From: Betaproteobacteria bacterium
GTDB taxonomy: Bacteria > Pseudomonadota > Gammaproteobacteria > Burkholderiales > SG8-39
NCBI GenBank assembly: GCA_016195915.1
Contig: JACPYS010000044.1
Span: 1-64,000 of the forward strand
Direction of reading: 5' to 3'
Length of the DNA stretch: 64,000 nucleotides
Positions 35,751-42,198 of this stretch are shown one piece after another. The notes below the pieces were generated by a model. That model was not told where the DNA came from, made no database searches, and worked only from the letters and a program-made list of their open reading frames with translations. Position numbers and translations under genes: made by a program. Position 1 is the first letter of the stretch; each line of letters opens with the position of its first letter.

Positions 35751-36875
35751 TTACCTGGGTTTGACGCCGGCCTCGGCTTTCCTGGCGGGTGCGGCGCTCG
35801 ACGAATAGCCCTCGTGCGCCTTGAGCGCAGCGGGGCGAAATACGTCGACGCGCCGGAAGAACTCATCGGCGATATAGATGCGGCCGTCGCCGTCCACGGC
35901 AAGACCGGACGGAAGCATGTAGCGGGCGGGCTGATCGCGTTCGGCGCGGTCGCCGATATGCATCAGAAGCTCGCCTTCGGCATCGAAGATCTGCATGTTG
36001 CCGAACGCCGCGTCCGAGACGTAGACGCGGCCTTCGCGGTCGATCGCGATCTCGCGCGGCCGCGCGAAATTGCCGGGTTGGCGCCCCACGCTGCCGAATG
36101 CCTTGACGAACTTGCCATCCCGGTCGAACACCTGGACGCGGAAATTCCCGGTGTCCACGACATACAACCGGCCATTCGGCGCGATGGCGATATCGCGCGC
36201 GAGGTTGAATTCGCCATCTCCCGAACCTCTCTTGCCGAAGTCGAACAGGTGCGTACCGGTCCTGCCGTTGAACACTCGCACGCGATGCTCCTCCTGACGC
36301 TGCACGCCACCGGTATCGACCACGTAGACGCGCTCGCCGTCGGCTGATACCGCCACGCCACTCGGCCGCGACAGCATTTTCGCTCCCCCCATCAGCCGGA
36401 GAAATTTTCCTTGCGCGTCATAGACCTTGACGTGCTTGGTGACCGCGTCGACGACATAGAGATTCTGCTGCGCATCAATGTCGAGACCGAGGGGCTGGAC
36501 AAGCTGGTCCTGATCGTCGGCACCAATACTGATGAATTTCTTCCCCGGAATGTCGAACAGCTTGACCGACTGCGCGACCGGGTCGGTCACGTATACCCGT
36601 CCTTCGCGCACGGCGATGCCATAGGGCTTTTGCATCCCCTCGCCGCCACGTTCGCCTTCGCCCGTTAGCGCCTGGCGCAGCAGCGAGTTCTTGTCTTTCT
36701 CGAGCACATCGGCACTGGTGTAGATCGAGCGCTCGAACACAAAGCGCGCCTCGTCGGGCGGAGAGGGAAACACCAGTTCGCGCACCGCCTCGCGCTTTTG
36801 CGGCGTCTCCGCACAACCGGTCAGCAGCCCCGCGAGCGCCCAGAAAACCCAGAGCCAGAATCGTGTCGTTCTCAT
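35751..36875 (-). CDS. NHL-repeat beta-propeller lipoprotein
   Basis: The ATG at 36875 follows a GGGAGG site. The 374-residue protein has a lipoprotein signal (LAGLLTGC, Cys-21) and six NHL blades between about 80 and 345, such as VYVTDPVAQSVKLFD, LYVVDAVTKHVKVYD, LYVVDTGNFRVQVFD and IYIADEFFRRVDVF. It is the third NHL protein of the locus and the first gene in the transcription direction, with its own sigma-54 promoter. The C-terminal tail is Ala/Lys rich. Confidence 0.88.
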   Translation of the reverse strand: MRTTRFWLWVFWALAGLLTGCAETPQKREAVRELVFPSPPDEARFVFERSIYTSADVLEKDKNSLLRQALTGEGERGGEGMQKPYGIAVREGRVYVTDPVAQSVKLFDIPGKKFISIGADDQDQLVQPLGLDIDAQQNLYVVDAVTKHVKVYDAQGKFLRLMGGAKMLSRPSGVAVSADGERVYVVDTGGVQRQEEHRVRVFNGRTGTHLFDFGKRGSGDGEFNLARDIAIAPNGRLYVVDTGNFRVQVFDRDGKFVKAFGSVGRQPGNFARPREIAIDREGRVYVSDAAFGNMQIFDAEGELLMHIGDRAERDQPARYMLPSGLAVDGDGRIYIADEFFRRVDVFRPAALKAHEGYSSSAAPARKAEAGVKPR

Positions 36876-36907
36876 TTCAGTCGCCTCCCTTCGCCTGGAG
36901 GGCATCC

Positions 36908-36923
36908 AGCAAAAGCCGTGCCG
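36908..36923 (-). promoter_or_regulatory. Sigma-54 promoter for the NHL lipoprotein gene
   Basis: Minus-strand CGGCACGGCTTTTGCT differs from TGGCACG-N4-TTGCW only at the first base, with GG at 36922-36921 and GC at 36910-36909. Predicted start near 36897, about 22 bases before the ATG at 36875. It is back to back with the plus-strand site at 36948. Confidence 0.75.
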
Positions 36924-36947
36924 CATCTTCCCGGCCAGGGCTGTTCG

Positions 36948-36963
36948 CGGCACGCCGTTTGCT
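36948..36963 (+). promoter_or_regulatory. Sigma-54 promoter for the small membrane ORF and Sel1-cytochrome gene
   Basis: CGGCACGCCGTTTGCT differs from the consensus only at the first base and has exact GG-N10-GC spacing (GG 36949-36950, GC 36961-36962). Predicted start near 36974. Only 24 bases separate it from the divergent minus-strand site, so one activator could serve both. Confidence 0.75.
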
Positions 36964-37007
36964 TGTCTCCCGCATGAAACCCGGAAAACATAATGAGGAC
37001 CGCACCG

Positions 37008-37142
37008 ATGCCCGAGACCTACACCTGCCCCGAATTGCGCGACCCCTGGAGCCCGACTGATGAAGTTCCGCTTCTGGGATTGGCAAGCGCACTGGCTCTC
37101 GCCTTTGGCGCGTTCGCGATTCTGTTCTCGCTCGCGACCTAG
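37008..37142 (+). CDS. Small single-helix membrane protein, unknown
   Basis: This 44-residue ORF begins at an ATG with GAGGA seven bases upstream; an in-frame ATG at 36993 would add five residues. The N-terminal half is polar (ETYTCPELRDPW), the C-terminal half a single membrane helix (LLGLASALALAFGAFAILF). It lies directly downstream of a sigma-54 promoter and 15 bases before the Sel1-cytochrome gene, which supports it being real. No family recognised. Confidence 0.5.
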   Translation: MPETYTCPELRDPWSPTDEVPLLGLASALALAFGAFAILFSLAT

Positions 37143-37157
37143 CCGCTCGACGGTTCG

Positions 37158-37853
37158 ATGCGGGCATTGGCGCGTATCGCGCTCGGCGTCTCGATCGCGT
37201 TTCAGCTGTCTGCCTGCGGCATGTGGTGGGATGCCGGAGATACTGCCGGCTTCAGTCCCGAATCGACCTTTCGGAAGTTCTTCGCGCGCGCGGAATCGGG
37301 TGACGCTGAAAGCCAGAACGCCGTTGGATACATGCTCTACCACGGCGAGGGGGTGCAGATGGACCGGACGCAAGCGCAATCGTGGTTCAGGCGCGCCGCG
37401 GAACGGGGAAATGCGCGGGCGCAGCGCAACCTCGCGATCATCGCGGCACACGGTCCCTTCGCGCAGTCGGCACCGCACGGAGGGCCGCGCCTCGATGCAT
37501 CCGGAAACGATGTCCCACCCGGGGAAGCGCTCTATCTGACGTTTTGCTCCGGTTGCCACGGCGTCAACGGGATTTCCGCCTACGAACACTCACCTTCCTT
37601 CGCGTTCGGGGAACGGCTCGACAAAAACGACGCAGCCTTGATGCGCAGCCTGCGCGAGGGTATCCAGGAAATGCCCGGATGGGACGGCAAACTTTCCCGT
37701 CGTGAGTTGACGGAGGTAATGTCGTTCGTGCGCAGGCTTCGCGACCGGTACGACGCAGGCGTCGGCCAGCCGCTGCGCGCGGCACCCGCCTATTACTACC
37801 TGTTTGGCCCGATGGAAGCACGCAGGCTCGGCATGCCCCCCGCACTGCGGTGA
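37158..37853 (+). CDS. Lipoprotein fusing Sel1 repeats to a cytochrome c domain
   Basis: The 231-residue protein has a lipoprotein signal (QLSAC, Cys-20), two Sel1 repeats (about 40-105: ESQNAVGYMLYHGEGVQ and SWFRRAAERGNARAQRN) and a class I cytochrome c domain (about 120-215) with CSGCH and a likely Met ligand in QEMPGWDG. It thus combines in one chain two domain types encoded by adjacent genes at 12966 and 13277. It is probably anchored facing the periplasm. No ribosome site is evident, so translation may depend on the small ORF before it. Confidence 0.85.
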   Translation: MRALARIALGVSIAFQLSACGMWWDAGDTAGFSPESTFRKFFARAESGDAESQNAVGYMLYHGEGVQMDRTQAQSWFRRAAERGNARAQRNLAIIAAHGPFAQSAPHGGPRLDASGNDVPPGEALYLTFCSGCHGVNGISAYEHSPSFAFGERLDKNDAALMRSLREGIQEMPGWDGKLSRRELTEVMSFVRRLRDRYDAGVGQPLRAAPAYYYLFGPMEARRLGMPPALR

Positions 37854-37867
37854 GCTTCGCCGCACGC

Positions 37868-39274
37868 TCAGATCACGTTGGAGTACCGGGCTTCGCTGCG
37901 CGCGGCGCGAATATAGCGGTCGAACGCCATGCAGACCACCCGCACCAGCAGCCGGCCGCGCGCCGTCACCGTGATTCCGTCGCGCATCGTTTCGATCAGG
38001 CCGTCGTCTTCAAGCTCGGCGAGGACCGCGCGTTCCTCCGCGAAGTAATCGTGGAAATCGATGCCGAAACGCGCATTCAAGTCCTCGAACGAGACTCGAA
38101 AATCGCAAGTCAGCCGCTGGATGATCTCGCGGCGCAGCACGTCGTCGGCATCCAGGCGATGGCCGCGAAACACCGGCAATTCGCCGCGTTCGAGGCAGGC
38201 GTAGTATTCCTCCAGCGTGCGATGGTTCTGGCTGTAGGTATCTCCCACTGCGGCAATCGCCGAGACGCCGAACGCGAGAAGATCGCAGTGCGCGTGTGCG
38301 GAGTAACCGTGAGAACTGCGCTGCGGTCCACCGCGCCCTTGCGTCTGGGCCAGTTCGTCCTCCGGTAGCGCGAAGTGGTCCATGCCGATATACACATAAC
38401 CCGCCGCCATCAGTTCGTCGATAGCCGAGCTCAAGATGCAGATTTTTTCTTCTGGCGAGGGCAGTTCGGCAGCGTCGATGCGTCGCTGCGGAATGAACAG
38501 CGCCGGCAGGTGCGCGTAGTTGTAAAGCGCAATCCGGTCGGGGCGCAGGCGCAGCGCCGTCTCCAGCGTTCGGGAAACGCTCTGGGCGCTCTGCGCGGGC
38601 AAGCCGTAGATCAGGTCGAAACCCACGGACTGAAAGCCGTTGGAACGCGCGGCGTTCACGGCACGCGCCGTTTCATTGAATGACTGGACGCGGTTCACCT
38701 TTTTCTGCACCTCGGGATCGAAATCCTGCACCCCGAGCGACAGGCGGTTGAACCCGAGCGACCCGAGATGCTCGATGGTTCCGGCCGCGATGCGGCGCGG
38801 ATCGATCTCGATCGAGTATTCGCCTCCGGGCAGCAACAGGAAATAGCGCCGCAGGAGATCCATCAACCGGCCCATTTCCTCAATCGAGAGAAACGTCGGT
38901 GTGCCGCCTCCCAAGTGCAGCTGCGCCACTTCCTCGTCGCACCCCAGCGCACCGCGCTGCGTCGCAAACTCGCGCTCGAGGTACCCAAGATACTCGGCGA
39001 CGCGGCTGTGCTCGCGCGTCACCACCTTGTCGCGGGCGCAGTAATAGCAAACCGTATCGCAGAACGGAAGGTGGACATAGACTGATACAGGATTTTGCCC
39101 GCCCTCCTCGCCGCGCTTTGCCAGCTGCCGAAGCAAATCGAGCGGACGAAACTGCGGGCCAAAGCGGTCGGCGGTCGGATACCAGCTATAGCGCGGCCCG
39201 CTGAACTGATACTTCTCGAGCAAGGCCGGATCCACGACCAGGGACCGACTGGCGGCTAACGCGAGTTCTGACAT
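37868..39274 (-). CDS. hemN: Oxygen-independent coproporphyrinogen III oxidase (HemN)
   Basis: Start 39274 gives 468 residues. The radical-SAM cluster site CDTVCYYCARD (about 65-75) supplies the CxxxCxxC ligands, followed by GGGTPTF and the HemN C-terminal domain (LTCDFRVSFEDLN). HemN decarboxylates coproporphyrinogen III without oxygen, supplying heme under anoxia. Compared with the usual CxxxCxxCxC, the fourth position is Arg rather than Cys, an odd substitution. It is convergent with the Sel1-cytochrome gene (14-base gap) and divergent from the cupredoxin operon with an FNR-like site between. Confidence 0.9.
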   Translation of the reverse strand: MSELALAASRSLVVDPALLEKYQFSGPRYSWYPTADRFGPQFRPLDLLRQLAKRGEEGGQNPVSVYVHLPFCDTVCYYCARDKVVTREHSRVAEYLGYLEREFATQRGALGCDEEVAQLHLGGGTPTFLSIEEMGRLMDLLRRYFLLLPGGEYSIEIDPRRIAAGTIEHLGSLGFNRLSLGVQDFDPEVQKKVNRVQSFNETARAVNAARSNGFQSVGFDLIYGLPAQSAQSVSRTLETALRLRPDRIALYNYAHLPALFIPQRRIDAAELPSPEEKICILSSAIDELMAAGYVYIGMDHFALPEDELAQTQGRGGPQRSSHGYSAHAHCDLLAFGVSAIAAVGDTYSQNHRTLEEYYACLERGELPVFRGHRLDADDVLRREIIQRLTCDFRVSFEDLNARFGIDFHDYFAEERAVLAELEDDGLIETMRDGITVTARGRLLVRVVCMAFDRYIRAARSEARYSNVI

Positions 39275-39337
39275 GCACTGAAGAGGGTTTCCGATATCGG
39301 AATCGAAGCAGCAAACATGCCACATCGGCACATTTGA

Positions 39338-39351
39338 TTGTCGTAGATCAA
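39338..39351. promoter_or_regulatory. Candidate FNR/DNR-family site between hemN and the cupredoxin operon
   Basis: TTGTCGTAGATCAA matches TTGAT-N4-ATCAA perfectly in one half and at three of five bases in the other. Its centre lies about 41.5 bases before a start expected near 39386, and CAGAAT at 39375-39380 could be the -10, the class II arrangement. It could also serve hemN on the other strand. Confidence 0.5.
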
Positions 39352-39409
39352 ATACACGCGGGGGGTTGTTGAACCAGAATGCGCGAGTTTCGTTTGGAGG
39401 GCTATCTGC

Positions 39410-39910
39410 GTGAATCAAGCAATGCGTCAAAACCTGTTCGCGGTGGTGGTTGCCTTAGCTCCGCTGGTGCTTGCGGGGTGCCAGATGGCGTCCACGGCGG
39501 GCATGGATACCGAGTCGACCCGGCTGCAGTCCGCGCGCGACGCGGTACTCGCCTCCGCCGATTGGGACAAGAAGATCGACATCACGATTGAGATGCGTGA
39601 CTACGGCTACCGTCCGCGCGAGGTGAAGCTCAAGTCCGGCCAGCCGTACCGGATCACGCTCGTCAATCTTGGGTCCGAGAATCATTACTTCACGGCACCC
39701 GAATTCCTTGCCTCGGTCGCCACGCGCAAGGTGGAGGTGCGACACCAAGCCGAGGTGAAAGCGCCGGTCTTCACCAGCTTTGAGCTGAATGGTCGGGGCG
39801 GGTCGCTCGATGTCTACCTCGTGCCGATGACCAAGGGCCAGTATAGGGCGCACTGCCACATCAAGGATCATCTCAAGCTGAATATCGAAGGCGTGCTGAT
39901 TGTCGAATGA
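39410..39910 (+). CDS. Cupredoxin-fold lipoprotein 1
   Basis: The GTG at 39410 follows GGAGG. The 166-residue lipoprotein (LVLAGC, Cys about 24) has a cupredoxin-like body: MRDYGYRPREVKLKSGQPY, SENHYFTAPEF and a C-terminal AHCHIKDH. The histidine in NHYF with the Cys and His of AHCHIKDH could form a type 1 copper site. It may carry electrons or scavenge copper in the periplasm. A paralogue lies at 40807. It overlaps the next gene by ATGA. Confidence 0.8.
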   Translation: MNQAMRQNLFAVVVALAPLVLAGCQMASTAGMDTESTRLQSARDAVLASADWDKKIDITIEMRDYGYRPREVKLKSGQPYRITLVNLGSENHYFTAPEFLASVATRKVEVRHQAEVKAPVFTSFELNGRGGSLDVYLVPMTKGQYRAHCHIKDHLKLNIEGVLIVE

Positions 39911-40710
39911 GCCCGCGTTTCGTTTTCCGCGCCTGTATGCGCACATGCGCGCTCGCGCTCGCCTGCATCCTGCTGACCGTTCAGCACCCGGCGCTCGCCC
40001 AATTCGACCCGGCAGGGCTTGCTCGAGCCATCAACCAGGCCGGCCGGCAGCGCATGCTTTCCCAGCGCATCGTCAGACTCTACTGTCAGCTCGGCATGAA
40101 CGTCGCGCCGGGTACCTCGCGGTCCGAGCTGGCTGAATCGATTGCCCTGTTCGAACGGCAACTCGGCGAGCTGGAGGCGAGCGCGCGAACGCCGGAGACG
40201 AAAGCGACGCTGGCGCATTTGCGTCGCCTGTGGCCACCTGCGAGGGCGATCGCGGAAGACACCATCGGCAAAGACGGCGCGCTGCGGCTGCACGCGGCGA
40301 GCGAAACGCTCCTCGAAACGGCGCAGCGCCTGACCGAGCAACTCGAGGACGGGGCGGCGCTCGGGTCGCTGGTCAATCTCTCAGGGCGCCAGCGCATGGT
40401 GTCGCAGCGCCTCGCCAAATCGTACATGCTCCGCGCGTGGGGCGTCGAACTGCCGGGGCTGGCCGCGGAAATGGATACGGCACAAACCGAATTTGCCGCG
40501 GCGCTCGGGCGTCTGATGCGCGCATCCGGGAACAGCGCCGAAATTGATCGCGAACTCTACGCGATCGCCGTTCAATGGGAATGGTTCAGAAGCGCGCTCT
40601 CCTTCGAAGGCGTCGCGTCCTACGGCCTAGTGGTCGCGGATGCGAGCGAGAGCATCCTGCGCAGTCTTGAACGAATTGTTGATCTTTACGAAGCAGCAGG
40701 GTTGCGCTGA
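39907..40710 (+). CDS. Periplasmic protein with two PilJ-type sensory motifs
   Basis: The 267-residue protein has a signal peptide (ending near PALAQ) and two helical copies carrying INQAGRQRMLSQRI (about 41-54) and NLSGRQRMVSQRL (about 157-169). This is the PilJ / type IV pili MCP N-terminal domain, related to the nitrate- and nitrite-sensing P-box of NarX/NarQ. Unlike those receptors it has no membrane helix or signalling output, so it would be a free periplasmic ligand-binding protein. It sits between two cupredoxin genes. Confidence 0.8.
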   Translation: MSPRFVFRACMRTCALALACILLTVQHPALAQFDPAGLARAINQAGRQRMLSQRIVRLYCQLGMNVAPGTSRSELAESIALFERQLGELEASARTPETKATLAHLRRLWPPARAIAEDTIGKDGALRLHAASETLLETAQRLTEQLEDGAALGSLVNLSGRQRMVSQRLAKSYMLRAWGVELPGLAAEMDTAQTEFAAALGRLMRASGNSAEIDRELYAIAVQWEWFRSALSFEGVASYGLVVADASESILRSLERIVDLYEAAGLR

Positions 40711-40737
40711 GTGCGGTTCTCGACGAGGACCTCTGAT

Positions 40738-40751
40738 TTGACATATGTCAA
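40738..40751. promoter_or_regulatory. FNR/DNR-family site before the second cupredoxin gene
   Basis: TTGACATATGTCAA is a perfect palindrome of the TTGAC-N4-GTCAA type recognised by DNR/FNR-family regulators. Its centre is 41.5 bases before an expected start near 40786, with GAGAAT at 40773-40778 as -10. The layout copies that of the site at 39338. Confidence 0.75.
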
Positions 40752-40806
40752 AGTCCGGCGAGTTTCGAGGTGGAGAATGCTGCAGAAACCTCGCGAAGGA
40801 ACCAGC

Positions 40807-41286
40807 ATGCGTTGCGCGGAGAGTTGGATTGCAGTGGCCAGCCTGGGAATCGCGATCGCAGGATGCCACGGCAACGGCCCGGTGCGCGCCGATGACGACT
40901 ACCTCCGGAACTCGGAGCGCATCGTCAAGGAAGCCGACTGGGGCCGACTCAACACCGTGGCGGTCGAACTCTACGACTACGGGTACACGCCGCGCGACCT
41001 CGTGCTGAAGGCTGGTCAGCCTTACAAGCTCACGCTGAGAAATTCAGGCGTAAAGGATCATTACTACACCGCTCCGGATTTCTACAAGGCGGTCGCCACG
41101 CGCAAGGCCATGGTCAACAAGTTCGCCGAAATCAAGGCGCCGTACTTCATCGCGGTGGAGGTGCTGCGGGGCAGCGGAACCATCGACCTGTACTTTGTAC
41201 CGGTAGTGAAGGGCACCTACAAGGTCTGGTGCCAGATCGACGATCACGAGGAGCACGGCTCGGTCGGCTCGATCACCATCGAGTAG
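40807..41286 (+). CDS. Cupredoxin-fold lipoprotein 2
   Basis: ATG 40807 follows GAAGGA. The 159-residue lipoprotein (IAIAGC) is a paralogue of the product of 39410: YDYGYTPRDLVLKAGQPYKLTL, KDHYYTAPDFYKAVATRKA and VWCQIDDH match its counterparts. The H of KDHYY, C of VWCQ and H of DDH are candidate copper ligands; the CxxxDH spacing differs from the CHIKDH of the first copy, so copper binding may not be conserved. It has its own palindromic FNR-type promoter. Confidence 0.8.
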   Translation: MRCAESWIAVASLGIAIAGCHGNGPVRADDDYLRNSERIVKEADWGRLNTVAVELYDYGYTPRDLVLKAGQPYKLTLRNSGVKDHYYTAPDFYKAVATRKAMVNKFAEIKAPYFIAVEVLRGSGTIDLYFVPVVKGTYKVWCQIDDHEEHGSVGSITIE

Positions 41287-41287
41287 C

Positions 41288-42184
41288 ATGCGCACGCGCC
41301 TCGCAAGCATTCTGCTCTTCGTTACCGTGGCCGGAACGGCTCAGACGCTGCCGCCGCCGCAGCTTGTGTCCGTATCGCAGGGTAAAGCGCCCGTGGTCGA
41401 TGGCGATCTCAAGGAATGGGGCGTCGCCGGCTGGTCGAAAATCGCGATCAAGCCGGCGGTGGACAAGACGGAGCGCAGCAAGCTCGGCCTGGAGCCGGAA
41501 GACAAGAACTTCACGGGCAGCATCACCGTCGAATTGAAGGCGCTCGCCGCGGGCGGAATGCTGTATATCGCAGCGCGCTGGCCCGACGATGCGGCGGATA
41601 TCGATTTCCGCCCGTGGGAGTGGCGCGGCGGCAAATATTCCGAGAGCGCGAAGCGCGACGACATGTTCGCAATGCGCTTCCCTCTCGAGGGGGAATTCGA
41701 TCGCTCGATGCTCTCCGGAAAGTCTTACAAGGCGGACGTCTGGCTGTGGTCTGCCGGTCGATCCAATCCGGCGGGACTTGCGGAGGACATGACGCACACA
41801 GTGACCACCCGCCATATGGAGGATGTCGCCGAGTACCAGGTTCACGGGGTGGGCACGGTGTATATCAGGAAGCAGAAGGACGCGGGAAAGCCGGTGTACC
41901 GGAACCTTCGCCCGCCAAAGGAGAAGACCCTGGAGCGGCTGCCCTCGGTCGAGCTCACGCGAACCGCCGAAGGCAGTATCGCCGACGTCGCCGCGAAGGG
42001 CGTATGGCACGAGGGGCACTGGAACCTCGAGCTTGCACGCAAACTCAACACCGGCTATGCCGATGACGCCGTGTTTCGTTCCGGCCAGAAGGTGAGCGCG
42101 CAGATCGCCGTGTTCAACCGCAGTTCGGACGAGCACAAGAGTGTTTCGGAGATCTTTGTGCTGGATTTCGGAGCTGGGAAGTAG
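41288..42184 (+). CDS. Periplasmic heme-b protein of the ethylbenzene dehydrogenase gamma (EB_dh) family
   Basis: The 298-residue protein has a short signal peptide (ending near GTAQT) and an EB_dh domain with VDGDLKEWG, AARWPDD, and DVWLWSAGRSNPAGLAEDM. In the DMSO-reductase-family gamma subunits (EbdC, SerC, PcrC-type) this domain binds heme b using a Met and a Lys. Here it is not next to a molybdenum subunit, so it may be a stand-alone periplasmic heme carrier. It follows the second cupredoxin by one base and belongs to its transcript. Confidence 0.8.
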   Translation: MRTRLASILLFVTVAGTAQTLPPPQLVSVSQGKAPVVDGDLKEWGVAGWSKIAIKPAVDKTERSKLGLEPEDKNFTGSITVELKALAAGGMLYIAARWPDDAADIDFRPWEWRGGKYSESAKRDDMFAMRFPLEGEFDRSMLSGKSYKADVWLWSAGRSNPAGLAEDMTHTVTTRHMEDVAEYQVHGVGTVYIRKQKDAGKPVYRNLRPPKEKTLERLPSVELTRTAEGSIADVAAKGVWHEGHWNLELARKLNTGYADDAVFRSGQKVSAQIAVFNRSSDEHKSVSEIFVLDFGAGK

Positions 42185-42198
42185 ATTCTCTGGTGTTC

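Noticed and set aside
39334..39351. TTGAT-N8-ATCAA dyad in the hemN/cupredoxin gap
   Set aside because: The spacing is four bases too long for an FNR site; the overlapping TTGTC-N4-ATCAA with normal spacing was kept instead.
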